Source: Pseudomonas triticifolii
GTDB taxonomy: Bacteria > Pseudomonadota > Gammaproteobacteria > Pseudomonadales > Pseudomonadaceae
DNA length: 64,000 bases
Assembly: GCF_014358015.1 (NCBI RefSeq)
Contig: NZ_JACONV010000017.1
Location: forward strand, 32,355 to 96,354
Direction of reading: 5' to 3'
Shown: positions 36,642-44,890 of the stretch, piece by piece
Layout: the number at the start of each line of letters is the position of its first letter
Position numbering within the stretch: the stretch's first letter is position 1
The notes under the pieces: model-generated
Databases searched by the model: none
Told to the model about the DNA's origin: nothing
The model's input: the letters and a program-made list of their open reading frames with translations, nothing else
Made by a program: the position numbers and the translations under genes

Positions 36642-37091
36642 TTACAGGTCGAAATCGGATGGGTTCAGGCCAAGCTCTCGACAGATCGTGCGGCAGACTT
36701 CCCGCTCTTTCTCGTCAAAGCTGCCATCTGCGCCACCGATGGCACAGCAGACACGTACCAACAGACGGGAGGCATCTTCTTTTTTCTTGATCTTGCCGAT
36801 GGTTTTCAGGGCTTCGGCACGGCCGATCTCAAAATCGAACTCAAATTTCGAGCACGCGTCCTGAAAGCCCTGAATGACTTCCTTCATATCGAAAACTTTC
36901 AGTTCCTGAGAGTTTTGAATGAAGCCAGCCATTTTCTGCTTTTCGCTGGAGCTGATATCGCCATCGGCGGCGGATACCAGCGCACAACCGGAAACCACGG
37001 CGTCCATGAATTCGCGATTCTTGAACTTCGAAACTTCGTTAGCCAGTTTGTCGCGAGCCGCTGTTGCGTTAGTTTTCAACCAGTCCAGCAT
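36642..37091 (-). CDS. terB: TerB tellurite-resistance protein
   Basis: A 149-residue all-helical protein. Two related acidic helical hairpins, VSAADGDISSSEKQKM and GGADGSFDEKEREV, are the metal-binding repeats of the TerB/DjlA-N fold. TerB is thought to link the membrane protein TerC to soluble TerD proteins. It lies between terA (51 bp away) and terC (26 bp away). Confidence 0.94.
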   Translation of the reverse strand: MLDWLKTNATAARDKLANEVSKFKNREFMDAVVSGCALVSAADGDISSSEKQKMAGFIQNSQELKVFDMKEVIQGFQDACSKFEFDFEIGRAEALKTIGKIKKKEDASRLLVRVCCAIGGADGSFDEKEREVCRTICRELGLNPSDFDL

Positions 37092-37142
37092 GTCTATCTC
37101 CCATGAGGCGGCACGGCCGACCTCAGAAAATGAGTATGTCGT

Positions 37143-38351
37143 TTATTTCGAACCGGCAGCCCAGCGCATACCCCAGCTGTAGGCCTTGTCCATGTTGCTG
37201 TGTCCGTTGTGGAAATCCACACGGCGCGTCACCTTGACCGCACCATTATCGTTTTCCAGCAGCGCAATCGCACACATTCCCTGACGACCACCTTCCTCAT
37301 TGAGGCGAACCTCGATGGGCGGCTGGCCCGGGGCGTGGATAGTGACAACTCCGTCGGTCTCTTTCCAGTTCGGCGCACCTTCATAGATGAATGCGTAGAC
37401 CAGAATGCGGCGGATCTTGTTCCAGTGAGCACCGTTTATATGCAACCACTCGCCATCGCTGACAGAGCCGGTGCGGTCATCGCCCATCAGTTTGATGAAG
37501 GGCTCGGTGTTGAGCGAACCAAAAGAGTTGCCCAGTGCCTGCACAGCGCCTTTATGACCGTCCTGCAACTCAAACAGGCAGCCTACATCAAGGTCAATGG
37601 CATTGCTCTTCTTCATCGAGAAGAAACCGCCACCCTTGCTGTCACTGCGACGATTCCAGTTCAGGTTGACCCTGATTTCGCCAAAGCCCGCACTGGTCTT
37701 TTCCAGACTGATCGAAGCGCGTGTCTTGTCCAGCGTGATTTTACTCAGGCTGACGGTCGATTTGACGGCTGGCGGAGCGGAAACAGGTGCAGGTGCAGGT
37801 GCAGGTGCAGGTGCAGGTGCAGGTGCAGGTGCAGGCTGATCCTGCGGCGCTGCCACTTCAACCCCGAAATTCTTCGCCAGCGGCTCAAGACCGCCCGCAA
37901 AACCCTGCGCCACGCAACGGAATTTCCAGGCACCCTGACGCAGATAGAACTCGCCCAGAATCAGCGCCGTTTCTTTCATGCCGACTGTGGAAATATCTGC
38001 CTGAATATCGCCTGTAATGGTCAGAGCCAGCCGTGACACGCTGTCAAAGCTGGCCTTGTTCTCGTAAATGGTCGCTGTCAGCGCAACCTTCTCGATAGCC
38101 GGGTCCAGACGACCCGGGTCGAGGGTGAACACGGCGCGACCAGACGACGCCTCGGTCAACTGGACCGCACCGCCGCTCACGCTTTTCTGACCGAAGAAAC
38201 ACATGTCCTGATCGCCACGGACCTTGCCGGAGCTGGTCAGCAGAAACGCGGACACGTCAATGTCCGCGCCCGCTAGAGGGGAGTAGCTGACATCCACCGT
38301 CAGGGGACCGGCAGCTACCGGCGCATTGGCGCCTGGGACAAGTTGAGTCAT
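37143..38351 (-). CDS. terA: TerA protein (two TerD-like modules with Pro-Ala linker)
   Basis: A 402-residue protein. An N-terminal TerD-like domain (about 1-170, AFLLTSSGKVRGDQDMCFFGQ...ILGEFYLRQGAWKFRCVAQGFAGGL) is joined by a proline-alanine repeat linker (about 173-195) to a C-terminal TerA domain (LSKITLDKTRASISLEKT... to GHSNMDKAYSWGMRW). The C-terminal calcium loop GDDRTGSVSDGEW is degenerate compared with TerD. Its ATG overlaps the terZ stop by 4 bp, so they are coupled. The linker is encoded by a hexanucleotide repeat, described separately. Confidence 0.92.
   Translation of the reverse strand: MTQLVPGANAPVAAGPLTVDVSYSPLAGADIDVSAFLLTSSGKVRGDQDMCFFGQKSVSGGAVQLTEASSGRAVFTLDPGRLDPAIEKVALTATIYENKASFDSVSRLALTITGDIQADISTVGMKETALILGEFYLRQGAWKFRCVAQGFAGGLEPLAKNFGVEVAAPQDQPAPAPAPAPAPAPAPAPVSAPPAVKSTVSLSKITLDKTRASISLEKTSAGFGEIRVNLNWNRRSDSKGGGFFSMKKSNAIDLDVGCLFELQDGHKGAVQALGNSFGSLNTEPFIKLMGDDRTGSVSDGEWLHINGAHWNKIRRILVYAFIYEGAPNWKETDGVVTIHAPGQPPIEVRLNEEGGRQGMCAIALLENDNGAVKVTRRVDFHNGHSNMDKAYSWGMRWAAGSK
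37784..37831. repeat. Eight-copy CAGGTG microsatellite inside terA
   Basis: Eight perfect tandem copies of the hexamer CAGGTG run from 37784 to 37831, encoding alternating Pro-Ala on the minus strand. A slipped-strand change of one unit adds or removes two residues without a frameshift. Confidence 0.95.
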
Positions 38352-38941
38352 GCGCGTACGGCTCCAATGGCCAGATCGACCAGATCATCGGCGGTGCGAC
38401 CATTGGTGGCCTGACCCACGGCGGTGAAGTCCCAGCCGCTTGGGGTGCGCGACAGGTAAGACATCACCACGCCTGTGTGCTGGCCTTTCTCGGACAGATC
38501 GAAACGGCCCAGCTCATTGCGCGTGCCCAGGTCGACAATACGGCAGTATGCGTTGGCGACTTTTTCGAAGTTCTGTCCAGTGAAGGAGTTGACGGTGAAG
38601 ACCAGATATTTCACGGTCGCTGGCATTTTTTCCAGATCGACGCTGATGGTCTCGTCATCGCCCGCGCCTTCGCCGGTGCGGTTGTCGCCGGAGTGCTGAA
38701 TGGCACCGTCACGGGACTGCAATTGGCGGAACCAGACCAGATCGAGCGGCTTCTTGTCGGCGTCCAGCATGATGCAGGATGCGTCAAGGTCGATGTCGCC
38801 ACCGCCGCCGCCCAGCAATTTGCCGAAGAATCCGCTCGCTTTCTCAGGGTCCCAGCCGAGGCCCATGCTGACTTTCTTGAGGCCGGTACCAGCGGTTTTC
38901 TCGAGTGAGATCGTCTGGTTTTTCGCCAAAGTGAGTGCCAT
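38348..38941 (-). CDS. terZ: TerD-family protein, TerZ position
   Basis: A 197-residue TerD-family protein from ATG 38941, with GGAG 6 bp upstream; an ATG at 38953 is also in frame. LTLAKNQTISLEKTAGTGLKKVSMGLGWDP is the family start, followed by an inserted Gly-rich loop (KLLGGGGGDIDLDAS). The calcium loop GDNRTGEGAGDDET is intact. It is the first of the Z-A-B-C-D-E series and overlaps terA by 4 bp. Confidence 0.92.
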   Translation of the reverse strand: MALTLAKNQTISLEKTAGTGLKKVSMGLGWDPEKASGFFGKLLGGGGGDIDLDASCIMLDADKKPLDLVWFRQLQSRDGAIQHSGDNRTGEGAGDDETISVDLEKMPATVKYLVFTVNSFTGQNFEKVANAYCRIVDLGTRNELGRFDLSEKGQHTGVVMSYLSRTPSGWDFTAVGQATNGRTADDLVDLAIGAVRA

Positions 38942-38988
38942 TTTTCGCTCCATGTGGACTGCGCAGGTCGGATAAAAGTGTTACAGCC

Positions 38989-39693
38989 TTACTGTGTTGG
39001 CCCATCTTTGCCATCGGGATTGTGTAACTTGGCGTTAATGGGGCCTTTGTAACGGCCTTTTCGCCATGTCGGATGGAAATGCCGCCAGTGCGCATCCTGA
39101 GCAGCCGCGAGCAATTCGTGATCGCCCCGCGTGTCGCCCCAGGCCCTGACGCGAAACTGCGTGAGCGGCCCGTAAACGCCCTCAAGACGCGCCACCTTGG
39201 AGTCACAGCGGCAGTTACTGCCTTCGATCAAACCGGTCAGTTTGCCGTCGATCACTTCCAGATTGGTGCCGATCAGCTCGACTTTCAGGCGGTTGGCGAA
39301 CGGTTGCAGGACCATAGCAGGCGATGCTGAACATAGCGTGACAATGGCTCCTTTCTCGATCTCCGCCGCAATGGACTCCAGCGCAGCCGGGCGCATCAGG
39401 CGCGACCAGTAGAGTTCGCAGAATGCTTCAGCCTTCTGCTGCAACCACTGCGCGTCAACGCCCGTCAGAAAGGCCTTGATCAGACGGCCCTTGAGTTCAT
39501 CGCGGGTGACGCGTTTGGTCAGGTAGCCAATACTGGGCAATACCAGCCTGGCCATGCGCACTGAAAAGGCACGCTGCCCGAAAGCAAATTTGAGGAACGG
39601 CACGAAGCTGTCGTGTCGAGTGATGGTCCCATCGAAGTCGAACACCGCCAGCAGGCGCTGTTCCACTTCGACTTCAAGGTCAGGTTCTATCAT
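38989..39693 (-). CDS. HAD-IB family phosphatase
   Basis: A 234-residue HAD hydrolase of the phosphoserine-phosphatase type. Motif I is FDFDGTITRHDSF, motif II LCSASP, and motif IV GDTRGDHELL. The substrate is unknown. Its ATG directly abuts the stop of the HpcH/HpaI gene, and terZ follows 47 bp later, so it forms the join between the biosynthetic block and the ter genes. HAD enzymes of this type are a regular part of Ter-linked biosynthetic gene sets. Confidence 0.88.
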   Translation of the reverse strand: MIEPDLEVEVEQRLLAVFDFDGTITRHDSFVPFLKFAFGQRAFSVRMARLVLPSIGYLTKRVTRDELKGRLIKAFLTGVDAQWLQQKAEAFCELYWSRLMRPAALESIAAEIEKGAIVTLCSASPAMVLQPFANRLKVELIGTNLEVIDGKLTGLIEGSNCRCDSKVARLEGVYGPLTQFRVRAWGDTRGDHELLAAAQDAHWRHFHPTWRKGRYKGPINAKLHNPDGKDGPTQ

Positions 39694-40644
39694 CTAGCTA
39701 ACTGCCTCAGCGAGTCGAATGCTGGCATCCATGATCGAAGCGGGTGCGGGTAGCACTCCATGCCATTTGGCGCGCTCCATGATGTGGGTTGCCCATTTGT
39801 AATGAGTGGCCGGTTCACACATCGCATCGTTGTACTTGAACACAGCCGGCGCGACAGAGTTCAAAATCATCCGGGCCGCGTTCAGGTCGTCAAGACTGAC
39901 GCGCAGTGCATTCTGAATGATATTGACCTGCGATGGGTGAATGGCGGTCTTGCCGACCAGACCATTGGCAATGTCCAGGGTCAGTTCCTGCTCCAGAATG
40001 TCCGGAGTGGCCAGTTGCTCGAACACCGGAGCGGTCAGTGCAAAACCTTGCGAGCCCATGACCCCGGCCAGCATCGGAATGACGTAACCCATCGGCGTCC
40101 CGTAAAGAGTCATGGCTGGATGGCGACGCAGGCCAAGGCAGCCCATCAGGTCATTGCCACCAATACGCAGCGCAATGATCCGCTCGTTCAGGTTCGCCTT
40201 CAAGGCCTGGCCCAGTTCGACCATCGCCGTCGGGTTGAACACCTCCGGCGTCTCCAGGGTCGGCATCAAGGCCAGGGCAGGATTGGTGACAGCCTGCTCC
40301 CAACTTTTCAAGGTGCTCAGCGACAACTTGGGCACGACGAAGCCGTCGACGTGAGCCATCAGAGGCCAGTCGTTGAGAATGCGTGCCATCGCGGCGTCAC
40401 GAGGACGCACGAACAGCAAAGGGCCATTGGCCGGACGACCACCACGATCCTGGATGCGGGTCAGCACCTGGCGCAGATTAGCCAGCGCGGTATCGACGTC
40501 GATCAAGGCGACGGCGTCCTCCAGGCAGACGACCAGCGAGCGCAATTCGGGAAGTTTTTCCGCGAACACCACATCCAGAATGTCGTCACGGGTAGCAGGC
40601 ATGTACAGCGTTGCCCCCAGCGCGTAAGGCGAGAATAAGGCCAT
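39694..40644 (-). CDS. HpcH/HpaI aldolase / citrate-lyase-beta-like protein
   Basis: A 316-residue TIM-barrel lyase-like protein. SLVVCLEDAVALIDVD holds the acidic metal-binding residues. ALMPTLETPEVFNP and GGNDLMGCLGLRRHPAMT are the family core, and TAIHPSQVNIIQNAL is the characteristic CitE-like C-terminal motif. It may cleave or form a carbon-carbon bond in the metabolite made by this cluster; the substrate is unknown. The start overlaps the StiP-family stop by one base. Confidence 0.87.
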   Translation of the reverse strand: MALFSPYALGATLYMPATRDDILDVVFAEKLPELRSLVVCLEDAVALIDVDTALANLRQVLTRIQDRGGRPANGPLLFVRPRDAAMARILNDWPLMAHVDGFVVPKLSLSTLKSWEQAVTNPALALMPTLETPEVFNPTAMVELGQALKANLNERIIALRIGGNDLMGCLGLRRHPAMTLYGTPMGYVIPMLAGVMGSQGFALTAPVFEQLATPDILEQELTLDIANGLVGKTAIHPSQVNIIQNALRVSLDDLNAARMILNSVAPAVFKYNDAMCEPATHYKWATHIMERAKWHGVLPAPASIMDASIRLAEAVS

Positions 40645-41738
40645 TAGCTCAGACTCCGGATGATGGTTACCGCCCTATAGGGCCCCAGGGCGCTGCCGAC
40701 CTGCTCGACAGGGATGCCCGCTTTTTCGGTCAGATGCAGGAGCAGTTGTACGTCGCTGTCAGCCGTGTCACGCACCAGGACGTGATCCGGCACGCGACGC
40801 ATGACCGCACGCGTGGCTTCGGCAATGCCCGGCTTCACGCGATTGAGGTTCGTTATCCCGAAACGTTCTGCCAGACGCTCTACCACCTGCGAAGCGGCAG
40901 ACTTGAGCGCAAGCTGCTGTCCAGCCGTCCATGGTGTCACTGTGGCAGTAGAACGCAGGCTACGGCGTTCGTTCTCAATCTGTTCGATGAATGGCCGGGT
41001 AACGTCATGGGGCTGCAACTGATCGTAGACCACGCAGCCATGCAGCCCGCCGTCGGCTGGCCAGATCGAACGGGAAACCAGCCCGGAAACCGTCGCCCCC
41101 AGAATGCCGGACGGAATGACCCAGTCTTCGCAAGACGCCGCCAGCCAGGCGCTGCCGCACGGATCGGCCAGCACCACCAGACGCGGCGCTTCGGGAAAGC
41201 GTGAATCGCCAGCCAGGCTGCGCTTGATCTCCCCGGAAATCGCGCCCTTGCCGGTCCAGCCATCGACGAACACGATGTTCTGCGCGCCATGAGCCTTGAT
41301 AATCGCCTCAAGCGCCACGGCGTCGATGCCCCGGTCACGAATGATGCTGATGCCGTAGTGATGCGCTTCACGCCCCATGTCGATCAAGGCACGGCGCAGC
41401 AGCACGCCCAACGGCAAACCCGCGCGCACGAAAGACACCAGCACAATCGCGGAGTCGGGGTATTCACGATCCAGCGCCTGCGCCAGTGACTGGACGTCGG
41501 CCGCCATACGTGTGCCGTTCTGCTCCAGCGTGCGCTTGAACAATGCCTGATGCGCTTCGCTGGGCGCGGCCTCCTCGCTGATCATCTCCGAGTAATGCTT
41601 TTGCCGCGTCTGGATCAGGCGTTCCTTTTCCTCGACGTCCGTGGTCTGCATCTCGACGCCGCGCAGCAGGAAATGCACATCGCCTTCGAGATAGCTTCCA
41701 CTTCCCACGGTGTCCAGCCCGTGAACCGGATTACTCAT
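40644..41738 (-). CDS. StiP-family protein (PRTase-like, Ter-associated)
   Basis: A 364-residue protein from ATG 41738 (MSNPVHGLDTV), overlapping the upstream HAD gene by 8 bp. The region IVLVSFVRAGLPLGVLLRRAL, the loop IVFVDGWTGKGAISGEIKR and GSAWLAASCEDWVIPSGILG are typical of the family annotated as cysteine protease StiP. The TGKG loop after two hydrophobic-acidic residues looks like a PRPP-binding loop, so a phosphoribosyltransferase role is more likely than proteolysis. That reading agrees with earlier domain analysis of Ter clusters (from memory). Confidence 0.82.
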   Translation of the reverse strand: MSNPVHGLDTVGSGSYLEGDVHFLLRGVEMQTTDVEEKERLIQTRQKHYSEMISEEAAPSEAHQALFKRTLEQNGTRMAADVQSLAQALDREYPDSAIVLVSFVRAGLPLGVLLRRALIDMGREAHHYGISIIRDRGIDAVALEAIIKAHGAQNIVFVDGWTGKGAISGEIKRSLAGDSRFPEAPRLVVLADPCGSAWLAASCEDWVIPSGILGATVSGLVSRSIWPADGGLHGCVVYDQLQPHDVTRPFIEQIENERRSLRSTATVTPWTAGQQLALKSAASQVVERLAERFGITNLNRVKPGIAEATRAVMRRVPDHVLVRDTADSDVQLLLHLTEKAGIPVEQVGSALGPYRAVTIIRSLS

Positions 41739-42489
41739 GCGCAGCCCCGACAAACATTTTCGCCAACTGACTGCGGGCAGGCGTTGCCCACCAGTGGCAC
41801 TCGTCCATGAAACCCAGATCGGTAATGCTGTCGCCGAAACCCAGCACCGGGCGCTCGCCATTCACAGCCTTGTCGCGACGCAGCCATTCCTGAACGGCAT
41901 AGCGCTTGGCCAGACCGTTAGGCAGAAACGCAAGATTGTTGCCATTGCCATGCACGTGCATGTCGTCGAGCAGGCCACGGGCCTGCACTTCAGCCAGCAC
42001 GCGCGTGAGGATGCTGTCGTCGCTCTCGTTGTGCTTGGTCACAACGTAATGAAACAGTCTGGCCTCTTCCACAACCCAGCCGCGCAGCGACACGCCCATT
42101 TCCTGACCAATGGTCAGGGTGGCTGCCGACAACTCATGCAGACGCGTCTGATAGGCGGCGAGCGTCTGAGTCATATGCTCGTTCCACGCCTTGTCGACAC
42201 GCCCCATCAGGTCGAGCATGACGCCGCCATGGGAGCAGATGGCCCCTGCAGTAAACGGCAGCTTGACCCGGCTATAGGCCTCGACACTGCGCGCAGTCAC
42301 CGGCACCACATCGGAATGCGCCAGCAACCAATGGGCAAAGGATTTCTGCACGTTGGTCATGTAGCCATTGGCGTTACCGCTGATATCCAGCGTCGCGACA
42401 TGCTTTTCGATGTCGGCCGGGGTTTTACGCGCGGTCTGGAAGAGGGTGTCGTCCAGATCGACGAAGATCAGCGGGCGGGTGTTACTCAT
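41731..42489 (-). CDS. HAD-superfamily hydrolase (Cof/sucrose-phosphatase-like)
   Basis: A 252-residue HAD enzyme with motif I FVDLDDTLFQTARK and motif IV GFGDSITDLGFMDE and a C2-type cap between them. It probably dephosphorylates a sugar-phosphate or nucleotide-like product. It overlaps both neighbours by 8 bp, a sign of tight translational coupling among the three biosynthetic genes. It is the second HAD in the cluster and belongs to a different subfamily from the HAD-IB one. Confidence 0.87.
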   Translation of the reverse strand: MSNTRPLIFVDLDDTLFQTARKTPADIEKHVATLDISGNANGYMTNVQKSFAHWLLAHSDVVPVTARSVEAYSRVKLPFTAGAICSHGGVMLDLMGRVDKAWNEHMTQTLAAYQTRLHELSAATLTIGQEMGVSLRGWVVEEARLFHYVVTKHNESDDSILTRVLAEVQARGLLDDMHVHGNGNNLAFLPNGLAKRYAVQEWLRRDKAVNGERPVLGFGDSITDLGFMDECHWWATPARSQLAKMFVGAAHE

Positions 42490-43615
42490 CGCAGATCACC
42501 TCGGCGTTCAATGCTTGAATCAGCTCGGCAGGCACCGCCTGACTGGGCGTTTCGGTACAGATCAGCACCCGGTCGAACTGACCCGGCCGCACGTTGTAAA
42601 GAAAATTGGGAATGCCCAGGCCGTAGTTGTCGGAGAACGACAGCGCGTGGTCGATGGCATGGCCCAGGGCAATCGGCGAGCGGCTCGTCGAGCTGAAGTG
42701 CACATCGGCACCGGCCTTTTCCAGACGCTCGGCCAACAGGAACGGACGCCAGACAAACTCGCTGGTGCCGACCACCAGAACGCGCTCGCCCTTGGCGACC
42801 TTGATGTCCGGCGCCAGCGTGTCGTCGACCGACAACACGCCCAGTCGGCCCCAATCGTTGGCCGTCACCAGTGGCCAGTCGCCCATTGCAACCGTGCCGA
42901 CTTCCGGCATGTCAGGCATGGGGGCGCTCGGATCTTCATCGAACGAGTAGGACCCCTGCAGCAGGGACACCTGTTCGGCGACAGCGCCCATCGAATTGCT
43001 GACTGCGCCTGCCGACCAGTCGGTCAACACGCAGGTCACGACGCGTTCGAGCTGGTCAAGACCGGCATCGACAAGCGCCTTATAGAGATTGATGAAGGTC
43101 TTGCCGGTGGACGCCTCGTCATCGACCAGCACCAGTGACCGGGCATTGAGCATCATGTCGCGCAACGCAGGGTCGGTCGGCAGGTGAATCAGATGGGCGC
43201 TGGCGTGGCTGTGTTCTTCCTCGAAACGCGCGAACAGGTCAGTGCCGGTCGGATGACGTGTGCTGACCAGGTACATCACATCCGAACGCGAGGCGCTGTA
43301 CGCTCGATGCACACCCGCACCAAGCCCCACGGCGGTCTCGGCCATGCCGATCACCAGCACCGGGCCAGGCAGGTCGGCGGGAATCTTGTGTGCCAGGTTC
43401 TGAAAGCTCTCGAGCATAACGCCTGGGCGAACCGGAATGTGCCGACCCAGCACCCGCGAGACGAACAGGAAAGCGCGCTTGGGATTGCGCCGCTCGGCAA
43501 AACCGAACAGGGAGTCCGGGGCAATAGTGGACGCGTCGACGCTCACATTGAGGCGTCCGCGGAGCAAATCAGCACCGAGCCGGATAGAAGTGGAAGACGC
43601 TGCGCTGCTGTCCAT
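42482..43615 (-). CDS. Phosphoribosyltransferase with TRSP-type C-terminus
   Basis: A 377-residue protein from ATG 43615. The N-terminal half is a type I PRTase with PRPP loop LVLVDDEASTGKTFINL. The C-terminal half (VLVVGTSEFVWRPFLLAERLEKAGADVHFSS, TSRSPI) matches the TRSP domain found with Ter PRTases. The predicted reaction attaches or removes a ribose 5-phosphate on a base-like compound. Together with the StiP-family protein it would give the pathway two PRTase-like steps. An upstream ATG at 43654 is not supported. Confidence 0.85.
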   Translation of the reverse strand: MDSSAASSTSIRLGADLLRGRLNVSVDASTIAPDSLFGFAERRNPKRAFLFVSRVLGRHIPVRPGVMLESFQNLAHKIPADLPGPVLVIGMAETAVGLGAGVHRAYSASRSDVMYLVSTRHPTGTDLFARFEEEHSHASAHLIHLPTDPALRDMMLNARSLVLVDDEASTGKTFINLYKALVDAGLDQLERVVTCVLTDWSAGAVSNSMGAVAEQVSLLQGSYSFDEDPSAPMPDMPEVGTVAMGDWPLVTANDWGRLGVLSVDDTLAPDIKVAKGERVLVVGTSEFVWRPFLLAERLEKAGADVHFSSTSRSPIALGHAIDHALSFSDNYGLGIPNFLYNVRPGQFDRVLICTETPSQAVPAELIQALNAEVICDE

Positions 43616-43693
43616 CGATAAATTCCTGATTGTTAGGGTCGCAACCCTTGGCATGTGCCCGTCAAAGCGGTCCCGATTACGGGAGCGCCGGTG

Positions 43694-44836
43694 TCACTCG
43701 CGGGAGGCTTCTACGAGCCAGAGCGACGACTGGGCTGCACGCGAGATTTCTGTAGTGGTGTATGACCTTTCCGTGCGAGCGTGCGGCGCGTCGACGCGGC
43801 AGGCCTGCAGAAAAGACAGAAGCAGTGCGGATTTCACCGCGAAATTCATGTTTTGCCCGTCCGGCACCGTGGACGTCACCATTCCGATGACCGCCCCGCC
43901 GCTGTCGAACAACGGACTGCCACTGGAGCCCGGCTGAATGGGTGCCGTGAACTGGAACAGGCTGGCATCGCTGTGCAGGCCAAACAGCCCGGATATGCCA
44001 CCCTGCGTAACCTGCAAGCCGCCGCCGGAAATGGACGCCAGCGGATAGCCCAGCACCACCACGTTATCGCCCGGTTCACAGCCCGGACCGTCGCGAAAGG
44101 TGACCGGGGACAAAGCCGAGGCTCCCTGCACCCGCAGCAGCGCGATGTCGTTGCGCCGGTCAATGACCACCGGTTCGACCTTAAAACGCCCTTCCAGTGA
44201 GTTGATGTAGAACACGTTCATGTCTTCGATGACGTGCGCGCAGGTCATGACATGCGCAGGCCCTACAACGAATGCCGTTCCGGTCGCCGACTGGTGATGT
44301 GAGCCGCCGCCATTGGGCGCGCCCGCCGGACGCCGTGGATGACGATCATCGACCTCCAGCCCGATCTTGCGCCCGAACGCCGACAGCCCGTAGGCCGAGC
44401 CTTCGCTCAACGCGCGGAATTTCCATTGCTCGTTACGCTTGTAGAACTCGCCGATGATGATCGCCGCTTCGCCGTTGTCGCGCAGGTCGATTCGATGCTC
44501 GATGTCAGCATCGACCTGCAAATGCAGGCTGGCAATCTCGCGAACCGGTCCAGTGGCGGAGAACACGTACACCATCAGCAGCACACGATCACTGCCCGCG
44601 GGCAGCCGATCCAGCTTGAGCGCACAACCCACGTCCTGCGGACCGCCGCTCCACTCCATCCAGCTCTGTTCCTGATGCAGCAGCGCCGGATCGCCCTTGG
44701 GCTGACGCTTTTCGTCAACCGGCAGCAGCGCGACGGCTGCGTATTCACCAAAGATCGAGGACCGGCCGCTCTGCAGGTTCCAGGTGCAGTGGGGATTCGC
44801 TAAAGCTGTATTTGCACCTGGCGCCAGAACCTTCAT
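43694..44836 (-). CDS. TerD domain fused to trypsin-like serine protease
   Basis: A 380-residue fusion. Residues 1-165 are a TerD-like domain (ALANPHCTWNLQSGR, RLPAGSDRVLLMVYVF, GEAAIIIGEFYKRNEQWKFRALSEG) without a clear acidic calcium loop. After a His/Pro/Gly linker, residues about 190-345 form a trypsin/HtrA-like protease with the complete triad: His in MTCAHVIED, Asp in RRNDIALLRV, and Ser in IQPGSSGSPLFDSGG. There is no signal peptide, so it should be cytoplasmic. It sits second in the operon, 54 bp after the ATP-grasp gene. A stress-gated protease directed by its TerD domain is my inference. Confidence 0.9.
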   Translation of the reverse strand: MKVLAPGANTALANPHCTWNLQSGRSSIFGEYAAVALLPVDEKRQPKGDPALLHQEQSWMEWSGGPQDVGCALKLDRLPAGSDRVLLMVYVFSATGPVREIASLHLQVDADIEHRIDLRDNGEAAIIIGEFYKRNEQWKFRALSEGSAYGLSAFGRKIGLEVDDRHPRRPAGAPNGGGSHHQSATGTAFVVGPAHVMTCAHVIEDMNVFYINSLEGRFKVEPVVIDRRNDIALLRVQGASALSPVTFRDGPGCEPGDNVVVLGYPLASISGGGLQVTQGGISGLFGLHSDASLFQFTAPIQPGSSGSPLFDSGGAVIGMVTSTVPDGQNMNFAVKSALLLSFLQACRVDAPHARTERSYTTTEISRAAQSSLWLVEASRE

Positions 44837-44890
44837 GCCCGATCCTCCCTGATAAGAGCGATTAGTGATAGCAAAAATCTATTGTGCGGA

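Noticed and set aside
37784..37831. Short tandem repeats considered as a CRISPR array
   Set aside because: Units are 6 bp with no spacers; it is a coding microsatellite.
40644..41738. Annotation of the StiP-family protein as a cysteine protease
   Set aside because: No convincing Cys-His dyad was found; the loop GWTGKG and its cluster fit a PRTase-like fold better. The name is kept only as a family label.
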